Shown here: positions 55,385-64,000 of the stretch, one piece after another
How positions within the stretch are numbered: position 1 is the stretch's first letter
How the letters are laid out: each line of letters begins with the position of its first letter
Assembly (NCBI GenBank): GCA_964017235.1
Contig: OZ024936.1
Location: 37,594,040-37,658,039 of the forward strand
From: Sabellastarte sp. h YS-2021
Taxonomy: Eukaryota > Annelida > Polychaeta > Sabellida > Sabellidae
DNA: 64,000 nt
Direction of reading: 5' to 3'
Notes under the pieces: model-generated
Told to the model about the DNA's origin: nothing
Databases searched by the model: none
Seen by the model: the letters and a program-made list of their open reading frames with translations, nothing else
Translations under genes and position numbers: made by a program

Positions 55385-56653
55385 TTAAAAGTTGACTGCA
55401 GGACCCACTGATATGATCTGCCTAGTAATTTTGAAACTTCCACTGCTACTGCTAAAACTAAGCCTGAATGACTTTCTCCCCCATGCTGAACACAGATATG
55501 GAGAATCACTTTCCAACCCAAAACGACTCATTTGAAGAGTTGTTACTAAAGCCCTGGTTGTTCTGTTTCCTATACACTTTGGAGCTAGCCCAAACCTGAC
55601 ATTGGGAAATAATCCTACCCATTCCAGTGCTTCTCCCACATCCCCTTGAAAACAGTGTACATGTATCCTATGATACCTTGGTAAAACTTTACTCAAAATG
55701 TGTCTGCAATCCCTACCAGCTTTCCCATGACCTGCTGCATTCTCTCTACAATGTATCACAACTGCTTTATCATGTATGACTGCCAGAGGTAACAAAGTCT
55801 TTAACACTAACCTTTGGGCTCCCCAAGTGTTCTCTGCATGAGTGTAGTCTAACCCTACCTCTCCTAATCCAACCACCCTGTTACCTTTTAACAACCTATC
55901 CAAAATATGGTAATGTTCACTTTCAAAACTAGTCACTAGTCTAGGATGGAAAACAAATGCCCACCATAATCTTGAGTCTGGAATTTCTGAATGGCACACC
56001 CATTTGTTTGGAAAACACAAATTGCCAATAAGACAACCCATGGTCAGAGGCTCACCTACTTTAGAATCAACTTGTTTTAGATTTGAAACCCTGTATTTCT
56101 TCAAAAGCATCTCTGGATGAAAATGAGAGTCGCAACCCTGAACCTCATTATTTGAACCATCAAACCCAACACCTTCAATCTCCCTAAACAGGATTACCCT
56201 ATCTGGGCTCAGTACCATGAGAATGTTGGTCACAGTTCTCCAATGCAACAATTCCTGCAGATCACTCTGAGAAATACCTTTTATTTCATCCACTAGCTTC
56301 TCAGAAACTAAAGTAACATTTTTGTCAATCACATGAGGTTGCACAGTGCAGAGACTCTTTTCTTTTACATACATGGCTAAAGCTAAACAATCTACCAGTC
56401 CTAATTCCCTACATAGGAAAGACAGAATTTCCCCATAAACACTCAGCAATGCGCTATCTTCTACATCTTTTACATCTAATAATTTTGGGAAATGGTATCT
56501 CATGACATGTCTCTTCACAACTACAGCACGGCCTTGGCACACTGGACAAGAATGCAGTTTTTTATGGCCTACCTTAACAGGTATAGATTGGCCTCCCACA
56601 TTTAGACTATGTCTTTTAGAGGTAGTGGCACATCTTCTTTGATTACATTGCAA
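55385..56653 (-). CDS. TatD-type metal-dependent nuclease with N-terminal zinc finger (422 aa)
   Basis: An open 422-residue frame. The N-terminus holds a C2H2-like finger (HSCPVCQGRAVVVKRHVMRYH, about residues 33-54). The C-terminal half (from about residue 170) has the TatD DNase motifs in order: CDSHFHPEML (metal-binding HxH), VVGLGEVGLDYTH, AVVIHCRENAAG, IHVHCFQGDV and FGLESDSPYL (the Asp near the end). TatD enzymes are TIM-barrel Mg-dependent DNases/exonucleases; TATDN2-like proteins are the closest animal type by motif. It lies downstream of a Gypsy RT on the same strand and upstream of a purine tract and probable LTR, the place of env in retroviruses. It has no intron. Alternative: a host retrocopy next to the element. 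Domain call sure, element membership moderately so. Confidence 0.83.
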   Translation of the reverse strand: MQCNQRRCATTSKRHSLNVGGQSIPVKVGHKKLHSCPVCQGRAVVVKRHVMRYHFPKLLDVKDVEDSALLSVYGEILSFLCRELGLVDCLALAMYVKEKSLCTVQPHVIDKNVTLVSEKLVDEIKGISQSDLQELLHWRTVTNILMVLSPDRVILFREIEGVGFDGSNNEVQGCDSHFHPEMLLKKYRVSNLKQVDSKVGEPLTMGCLIGNLCFPNKWVCHSEIPDSRLWWAFVFHPRLVTSFESEHYHILDRLLKGNRVVGLGEVGLDYTHAENTWGAQRLVLKTLLPLAVIHDKAVVIHCRENAAGHGKAGRDCRHILSKVLPRYHRIHVHCFQGDVGEALEWVGLFPNVRFGLAPKCIGNRTTRALVTTLQMSRFGLESDSPYLCSAWGRKSFRLSFSSSSGSFKITRQIISVGPAVNF

Positions 56654-57067
56654 GGATACCCTTCCTCATAATAGTCCAGCTCTATATCCATGCTAAAACA
56701 TTGCAGAATAATAAGGAATTATAGTAGCTGTTAATGCTAGTTCTCATTACAACATTGTTTGAATGTAAAAATGTCATGGATACAGAGACCTAAAAGAAAA
56801 ATACAAACGATGTGTCATTAATCTAAAGAGCAATATGTTCCAACTGCTTTCAGCCACTGACCTGAAACTGTCTCTTTTTCTACAAGTCAAAAGATTATGA
56901 TTTATTATTAAAATGTTGAACAATAATCTTGAGTTTTACTCCAGTGCAAAACTCAAGATACATATAAAATATTACATTTTCCTTAACATTAACCCCTTAC
57001 ATATTTTAACAATTTAAACAGAACAACCAGCTATATTTAACTATAAATTACCACATTTACAATGACT

Positions 57068-57292
57068 TTACAACTCAAAATCAAGGAGATGGGAGGGTTT
57101 CTTCATTTTCCGCCCCTTTGATGTGGTAACTGTTGCTTCTGCATTTTCAAATAATTCTTTAATACCATCATAACACACATCACTGTCTTTTCCTCTGGGA
57201 TTGGTTCTTTGTTTCTGTACGGTCTTATGATTTGGTTTTGTTTCTGAAGTATTATTCCTTTGTTCAGTATCTCCTTTATCCTCGAACAACAA
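57068..57292 (-). pseudogene. Short Lys/Thr-rich frame after the RT region (fossil)
   Basis: A 74-residue frame with no motif that I recognise, ending SHLLDFEL. It lies between the RT part and the TatD gene and is probably the remnant of the end of pol. Confidence 0.35.
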
Positions 57293-58070
57293 TTTTCTTT
57301 GTCGCCTGACCCAAAAATTGTAGTACCAATGTCATTGCTCGCATAAATGTAGCTGGAGCATTAGTCAGACGAAATGGCATACGCTTGTATTCATATAACC
57401 CATACTTAGTGATGAAAGCAGTCTTGTGTCGATCATTTTCATCCATCTCGATTTGCCAGTAACCAGAGTTTAAATCTACAGTGGACATGTATTTCAGATT
57501 TGAAAATAATTCTGCACACTGTGAAAATGATGGGATTGGCCAAACCTGCTTGACAGACTTCTCATTAACAACTCTGTAGTCTATGCACCAGCGAATTGAT
57601 CCGTCTTTTTTCCACACTAAAACGGGTGCAGATGCCCATTCAGAGATGGAGGGTGTTATTACACCACACTCTAACATGGACTTTAAATGCTTTTCTTCCT
57701 CTTCCTGAAATCCAGTCGGTGTATGGCGCATTCGTTGTTTCACAGGTTTTGAATCTCCAGTGTCAATGGAATGTTTTATGGCCGTAAAACATCCTAAATC
57801 AGTATCACTTTTGGCAAAGACATTCTGGAAATCATTTAGTAAAGATGCAAACTGTTCTGACTCACTGTCAGATATATGTTTACATGATTTCCTGAACATT
57901 TCTTGCAAGTGACATGGAACCCTGCTGCAAAGATATTTCTTTTTATCAGTTTCAGTTTTATTTCTGCCCACTTCAGTGTCTTCATTAACTGAATCAGAAC
58001 ATTCAGCATTCTGTATTGAACGAATCAAACAGGTTGGTGAACATTCTTCAGTCAAAATTTGAGCTTCCAT
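57276..58070 (-). pseudogene. Gypsy RT region (fossil)
   Basis: KHSIDTGDSKPVKQRMRHTP, CGVITPSISEWASAPVLVWKKDGS, RWCIDYRVVNEKS, STVDLNSGYWQIEMDE and YKRMPFRLTNAPATFMRAM are the leading RT blocks of Ty3/Gypsy elements. The catalytic palm with the YxDD block is not seen. Confidence 0.9.
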
Positions 58071-58489
58071 GCAATTGCCTATGACTGATCCTTTTTTATG
58101 TCAGCTGACTTGTCAGTCAGCTGACATTATGTCGTCACTCTGCGGCGTGGGCGTCCGCGTCCGCGTGAACAACTTCTTCTCCAAAACTACAAGGCCTAGA
58201 GACATGCTGTTTTTTTTCAAAAGATACCTGATCTATCGAGGATGAAAAATTGTTTAAGGCATGCAAATCTGTCTGTTCGTCTGTTTGCTAGAGACATTAC
58301 AAGGGAGGTACCCCCACCAAAAGTGTGAAAATTTCAACACTTTATCACAATTTTCTCAGTGACTATTGCAGGGATTTCTCTCATATCTTGCATATATGTA
58401 CTAGGCCAGAGGTAGATTCTCTTGTGTGAGTATGAGACCTGGATCTGTCTTAGTTTTTTTTTAATAAATTTTTTTAATAATTTTTAATG

Positions 58490-60365
58490 CATTAAAATTC
58501 ATGAAATCATGCACTAAATCACTTATAACTTGAAAAGTGTTGCATTTAGAGCATTTTGTTAAAATATGTTATTCAGCTACTTTTTTCATAGCTACAACAT
58601 GGTGAGTAACTTGGGTGTCTGTCTCAATAGCTAAGTGAGTAATAGCTACTTTTGGGCTTTTCAGTAACTACCATCTTGAGTAAAATCACTTGCAACTTGA
58701 AAACTATTGCATTTAGAGAATTTCGTATAAATATGTTATTCAGCTACTTTTGGGTCAGCTATAACATAGTCAAATTTCAGACCTGTAGCTCATGGCATAG
58801 CTGAGTAATAGCTACTTTGAGGTTATCACTGTTGAGTAAATCACTTATAACTTGAAAACTATTGCATTTACAGAAATCTGTGTAAACATGTTATTCAGCT
58901 ACTTTTGGGTCAGCTATAACATAGTAAAATTACAGACCTGTAGCTCATGGCACAACTGAGCAATAGCTATTTTCAGGTACTGTATGTTGAGTAAATCAGT
59001 TGTAACTTGAAAAATATTGCATTTGGAGTATTTTGTTAAAATATGTTGTTCACCTGCTTTTGGGTCAGCTATAACATAGTGAAATTACAGACCTATAGCT
59101 CATGGCATAGGTGAGCAATAGCTATTTTCAGGTTCTCACTATTGAGTAAATCAGTTGTAACTTGAAAACTATTGCATTTACAGTATTTTGCTTAAATATG
59201 TTGTTCAGCTACTTTTGGGTCAGCTATAACATAGTAAAATTTCAGACATGTAGCCCATTGCATAGCTGAGTAATAGCTACTTTTAGGTTATCACTGTTGA
59301 GTAAATCACTTATAACTTGAAAACAATTGCATTTACAGAAATTTGTGTAAATACGTTATTCAGCTACTTTTGGGTCAGCTATAACATAGTGAAATTACAG
59401 ACCTGTAGCTCATGGCACAACTGAGCAATAACTATTTTCAGATACTGACTGTTGAGTAAATCAATTGTAACTTGAAAAATATTGCATTTACAGTATTTTG
59501 CTTAAATATGTTGTTCACCTACTTTTGGGTCAGCTATGACATCGTAAAATTTCAGACATGTAACTCATGGCATAGCTGAGTAATAGCTACTTTTAGGTTA
59601 TCACTGTTGAGTAAATAACTTATAACTTGAAAACTATTGCATTTAGAGTATTTTGTTTCAATGTTATTCACCTATTTTGGGGTCAGCTATAACATAGTAA
59701 AATTTCAGACCTGTAGCTCATGGCATAGCTCAGTAATAGCTACTTTTAGGTCATCACTGTTCAGTAAATCGCTTATAACTTGAAAACTATTGCATTTACA
59801 GAAATTTGTGTAAATACGTTATTCAGCTACTTTGGGGTCAGCTATAACATAGTCAAATTTCAGACCTGTAGCTCATGGCATAGCTGAGTAATAGCTATTT
59901 TCAGGTTATCACTGTTGAGTAAATCATTTATAACTTGAAAACTATTGCATTTACAGAAATTTGTGTAAATATGTTATTCAGCTACTTTTGGGTCAGCTAT
60001 AACATAGTGAAATTACAGACCTGTAGCTCATGGCACAACTGAGCAATAGCTATTTTCAGGTACTGACTGTTGAGTAAATCAATTGTAACTTGAAAAATAT
60101 TGCATTTACAGTATTTTGCTTAAATATGTTGTTCACCTACTTTTGGGTCAGCTATAACATTGTAAAATTTCAGACCTATAGCTCATGGCATAGCTGAGCA
60201 ATAGCTATTTTCAGGTTCTCACTATTGAGTAAATCAGTTGTAACTTGAAAACTATTGCATTTACAGTATTTTGCTTAAATATGTTGTTCACCTACTTTTG
60301 GGTCAGCTATAATATAGTAAAAATTCAGACATGTAGCTCATTGCATAGCTGAGTAATAGCTACTT
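58490..60365 (+). repeat. About 155-bp satellite, 12 copies
   Basis: TTATAACTTGAAAACTATTGC starts recur near 58540, 58700, 58855, 59005, 59160, 59320, 59470, 59630, 59780, 59935, 60085 and 60245. TCAGCTACTTTTGGGTCAGC and CTCATGGCATAGCTGAGTAA lie at fixed offsets. Units alternate between two subtypes (GTGTAAATATGTTATTC and GCTTAAATATGTTGTTC). Confidence 0.94.
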
Positions 60366-61090
60366 TGCTTATAACTCACTTATTATTGGTCCTACAGGTT
60401 TGGGATGGTAAACAGACATATAGGAAATCATGGGCTGGGAATCTGTTGATGTGGTCCGATTTGACCTTGGACCTCTTCTTCAAGGTCAAACGAGGATAGC
60501 CAAACTTAAAAGTGCTTATAACTCGCTTATTATTGGTCTTAGAGGTTTGGGATGGTAAAACAACATATAGGAAATCATGGGCTGGGATTCTTTTGGTGTG
60601 GTCAGATTTGACCTTGGACCCCCCCCCTTCAAGGTCAGTTGAGGATAGCCAAACTTAAAATTGCTTATAACTCACTTGTTATTGGTCCTACAGGTTTGGG
60701 ATGGTAAACCAACCTACAGGAAATCATGGGCTGGGAATCATTTGGTGTGGTCGGATTTGACCTTGGACCCCTCCTTCAAGGTCAAACAAAGATAGCAAAA
60801 CTTAAAAGTGCCTATAAATCGCTTATTATTGGTTCTAGAGGTTTGGGATGGTAAACCATCCTATAGGAAATCATGGGCTGGGAATCTTTTGGTGTGGTCA
60901 GATTTGACCTTTGGACCCCTCCTTCAAGGTCAAATAAGGACAGCCAAACTTAAAAGTGCTTATAACTCGCTTATTATTTGTCCTAGAGGTTTGGGATGGT
61001 AAACCAACCTATAGGAAATCATGGGCTGGGAATATTTTTGTGTGGTTGGATTTGACCGTGGATCCCTTCTTCAAGGTCATACGAGGATAC
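60366..61090 (+). repeat. About 147-bp satellite, 5 copies (same family as 45655-46245)
   Basis: GCTTATAACTCGCTTATTAT recurs near 60368, 60513, 60662, 60810 and 60957 with GGAAATCATGGGCTGGGAAT and TTTGACCTTGGACCCCTCC at fixed offsets. Confidence 0.94.
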
Positions 61091-61331
61091 TGCATTTGTA
61101 GTATTTCTTTAAATATGTTTTAACCTACTCTTTACACTTAAACAGTTACCTTGTTACTTTCCTTCATAATACCATTTGCAGGGCACAACTTTTTTGTCCT
61201 TTTCTTCTGTCAGGTTCAGAATTTCTTTTGAACATGCTGTTCAAGTACCATTTACTGTACTTCTGTACAGCACTTTCCCTGATCATTATGCTTTCCTCTC
61301 ATTATTACCTTCACAAATCAAAAACACTCAG

Positions 61332-62324
61332 TCAGCTGACACAGTGCCCGTTCACGGGCACTCTCCTTTTGTTTAGAGTATGGTACCTGCCAGTAAGATT
61401 CCAAAAATTAATTGGAATTTCTTTGTCACCATTGACTTTCACCAATGCATAAGGTGAGCAATAATTATCTGAGACTACTGGTGAAAAACTGCAAAGGTCT
61501 TCCATTTGATATTCTGATAGGCCTTTCTCAATTTTCATGGTATAAGGTGGTAGTACTACCTTTTTATTTGTGGTAACTCTACTGATTTTAGGCTGAGTCC
61601 CCTGACCATTTTTCTTTAAAATGGCTGGTATAATTTCACCATTGACAGTAACTTGGTTACTTTGCAAGTTCACTATGCCCTTGTTCTCTATCAAGAAATC
61701 AATGCCTAAAATAACCTCATCTGCAAGTGATGCCACATAAATATTCCAGTCATAGAACTGCTTACATAATCTAACAGAAACTGACTTAACAACTTTGGCT
61801 GGAATATTATTTATGGCAGTAGCATCTTTCAAGATTACTTCCTCCACCACCAAAGGCTGAGGTGTCATGTCCTGAAAGATCTTTTCACTTACCACTGTTA
61901 CTTGAGCTGCTGTATCAATGACTGCTTGACACTGAACTCCATTGATTTCGGTGGGAATTACAAGACTCCACCCTTCATTTCTTGCCATATGTATTTCTCT
62001 CATGTCACCAGCTGATTCAGCTTTTCTTTCTTTCTTTCTAACATTTTGCTTCTTTCCTCCTTCATATGCCATATGTCCATTTTGTTGGTTTCTTGTTTTA
62101 ATACCAAAATCAGAAGGATCACCAGATGGAGGCAAAGCTGTATCAATGACAGAAAAGCAACCACCCAATTCACCTGGACTGACTCTAGCATTCTTTTGAC
62201 CAGCTGATTTATTAGGAGATGTCAAAGTTGTATCTAGGGCAAAATTGTCATCACCCAATTTATCGTCACATACCAATGGACTGGCTTTCATTGTAGGATC
62301 AGTAAGTTTACCAGATGACACCAT
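61332..62324 (-). pseudogene. Retroelement aspartic protease region with repeated linker (fossil)
   Basis: QCQAVIDTAAQVTVVSEKIF is the catalytic D-T-A block of a retropepsin, and VILGIDFLIENKGIVNL is the second conserved block. The N-terminal part is a low-complexity linker with about three diverged repeats (LDTTLTSPNKSA, IDTALPPSGDPS). The stretch after the protease (LPPYTMKIEKGL) is typical of the Gypsy protease-RT spacer. Confidence 0.85.
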
Positions 62325-62449
62325 AGCTGTATCACGGACAGAAATGTCATCACCCAGCTTACACTGATCCCCACCCTATGGCCTATCTCGTTAGCTGAGT
62401 GTAGGCCAGCACACTCAGCATCTCCTAGTTTAAATTTTTCCTTGGTGAT

Positions 62450-64000
62450 CTGTTTCTCAGGTTTGGTCTTGGAGACTCAGAAGGCTTGGACTTGTTTGGA
62501 CAGTCTTTTTTACTTATCCAGGCCCTATAGAAGCAGGGGTGGTAGGTGGCTTCCTGTGTTTTTAGGAAGCCTTTGTCCAGTTTTTGCCAGTATACAAGTC
62601 TTCGCTCTTAGAGGACATTTTTTTCAACCAGACTTTTCAGGGACAAAGTTTGCTGGAGGAAGGTGATTGAAAAAAAAGAAAAAAAGATGAGAATCAGAGT
62701 TTTGATAGAAGCTGTTTATGAAATGATTGACAAAAGGGCGATAACACCAGTCAAAGTGTCACATCGCTGGAAGTTTACAGTTTATTTCTTGTGTTAAGCA
62801 AGGAAGAAATGGCAGTCAGTGATAGTTAAGGTCAGGTAAACAAGTTTTGCATGTACCTTACTCAATATGAAAACTGTTGCAATATTCGGCATTCGTTTAT
62901 AGATAGCGAGTGGATGACGTCACTCAAAATTATGGATGTACACATTCTTCACCGATACACCCAGCTAACAAAAGTATCTTCGCTTCATAGGAGGCGACAG
63001 ATTCTACCAGTTCACTGCCTTACCCTTCAGTATTGCTACAGTTTTTCTCGAGTTCACCATGGTAGCAAAAGAGGTGAAGCTGATGGCTCTCGCAGAAGGC
63101 ATCACTATTCACCAGTATATAGACAGTTGGCTAATGAGAACAAACTCAAAACAGCATGGCAAAGAGAACACCCACTGGTTGGTAGGTTGGTAGGTTGGAT
63201 CACAAATTTCTAAAAATCAGATTTATTTCCAACTCAACTAACCTCAAGGTAGGGCTAGTCTTCCCAACTCAAAAGGAAATCGATTGTCTTCTTGGAAAGA
63301 CAGTTACCATGTTAAAAGCCTCTCACTCATCTCCAGGGAAGCTCATGTCACTTTGAATGCATGGCTTCAATGGAGAAGACTATACCATTGGGTTGTCTGC
63401 ACATGAAGTCACTCCAATGGTATCTGGAAACACTGCAGATATCCTCAGTCTCTGGATATCCCACTTCTTGTGTCTCTGGTTCACAGGGATCATCTTCAGT
63501 GGTGGACCAATCGTTCAATGTTGAAGGAGGACTCGCCACTCCTTCAGAAGGAGCACAGTCTCCTTCCTTTCACAGATGCTTCCCTAAAGGGTTGGGGGTG
63601 CTCACTTGAAGCATCCACAGCCAGTGGTCTATGGAATCAGGAAGAGTCAAGGCTCCACATAACATTCTACAGCTAAAAGCAATGTTGTTAGTTTTTAAAA
63701 ATGATTCAGAAATCAGCTTCTCAATCGAAATCTGTTGATTTCCACAGATAATTCATTAGTGGTTGCCTATATGGATAACTGGGGAGGCATCCACTCTCAG
63801 GTAATATGTACCTTAATCTGAAGAATCATGGTTTGGACGAATGCCAGGATGATTCAGATTCAGAAAAAAGTGTATCCAAGGGGGCTATGAATCCTCAGGT
63901 TTTCTATCAAATTAGCCATTGCTGCTATCAATCAGTGGTTGATGTGTTTGCAACAAAGATGAATCACAAACTTCTTATATAGGTCTCCTGTCAGGCTTGG
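62450..64000 (+). mobile_element. Second DIRS-type fragment, runs off the window (fossil)
   Basis: From about 62930 it holds RT pieces (an LPFSLATAP-like region near 63020, HQYIDSWLMRTNS near 63110) and RNase H pieces (FTDASLKGWG near 63575, a TDNSLVVAYMDNWGG-like region near 63745). The sequence is clearly related in plan to the DIRS at 38069-44179 but not close. The left edge abuts the broken Gypsy near 62440. Broken in many places. Confidence 0.75.

Larger units (their letters stand above)
58100..61340. mobile_element. Head-plus-satellite composite element, CAGCTGAC family, copy B
   Basis: Bounded by GTCAGCTGAC (58100-58109, repeated at 58116-58125) and GTCAGCTGAC at 61331-61340. It shares a head of about 360 bases with 52548-52930, then carries two tandem arrays in a row: 12 units of about 155 bp and 5 units of about 147 bp, and a tail of about 240 bases. 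It separates the protease and RT regions of the Gypsy-like element. Architecture like bivalve HINE/pearl elements; no Rep/helicase here. Confidence 0.68.
53736..62440 (-). mobile_element. Gypsy-like LTR element with a TatD nuclease gene (fossil, interrupted)
   Basis: On the minus strand: protease region (62324-61332), RT region (58070-57276), a TatD-type nuclease gene (56653-55385), an AT-rich 3' region, a purine tract (54410-54396) and a probable LTR start TGTAGTAAATCG at 54395. The opposite LTR is not seen. RNase H and integrase are not recognised. A 3.2 kb satellite-bearing element lies between the protease and RT regions. The element is broken in several places and partial; age not datable without a second LTR. 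Confidence 0.72.

Noticed and set aside
55385-56653. TatD gene as a normal host TATDN gene
   Set aside because: Not fully excluded, but it lacks introns, has a zinc finger in front, and lies between a Gypsy RT region and a purine tract/LTR start on the same strand.
58490-61090. CRISPR-like array
   Set aside because: Units are contiguous 145-155 bp satellites without short repeats separated by unique spacers.

Overview
The window is eukaryotic, repeat-rich DNA of an invertebrate. The mix of Polintons, a DIRS element, Ty3/Gypsy elements, a CR1/L2-type LINE, a tRNA-derived SINE and many 145-158 bp tandem arrays behind short conserved heads fits a mollusc, most likely a bivalve; this is an inference from repeat content. 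I found no convincing host gene, rRNA, functional tRNA or CRISPR array. Almost all recognisable coding sequence belongs to mobile elements.

Layout. (1) 1-5733: a tRNA-type SINE split by a 5.5 kb Polinton-like element (35-5561) with a 6-bp target duplication, about 1.5 kb terminal inverted repeats (TIRs) that each carry a small gene, and a core coding for a zinc-finger/packaging-ATPase. (2) 5757-8960: a minus-strand CR1/L2-type LINE with a 2A-like motif, and a diverged fragment of the same family at 9758-10245. (3) 10.2-16.5 kb: non-coding DNA with several inverted-repeat elements. (4) 16476-33095: a 16.6 kb Polinton with 6-bp target duplication and parts for integrase, capsid proteins, protease and packaging ATPase, but no DNA polymerase that I can see. 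It is interrupted by a SINE (21319-21555) and by a whole-looking Gypsy element (21615-28622) whose integrase precedes its reverse transcriptase (Gmr1-type order). (5) 33.2-38.0 kb: non-autonomous DNA transposons, including a clean 243-bp MITE. (6) 38069-44179: a DIRS element with inverted ends and an internal complementary region. (7) 44.4-53.7 kb: composite elements and arrays with 145-158 bp units. (8) 53.7-62.4 kb: a broken minus-strand Gypsy-like element with a TatD-type nuclease gene in the place where env would lie, interrupted by a 3.2 kb satellite-bearing element. (9) 62.45-64.0 kb: start of a second DIRS fragment, cut by the window edge.

Order of events readable by nesting: the SINE at the left edge is older than Polinton 1; the hairpin element at 14.8-16.5 kb is older than Polinton 2; Polinton 2 is older than the SINE and the Gypsy inside it. 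The Gypsy LTRs differ at only a handful of positions, so it is the youngest dated insertion here. Virus-like elements are described as fossils only.
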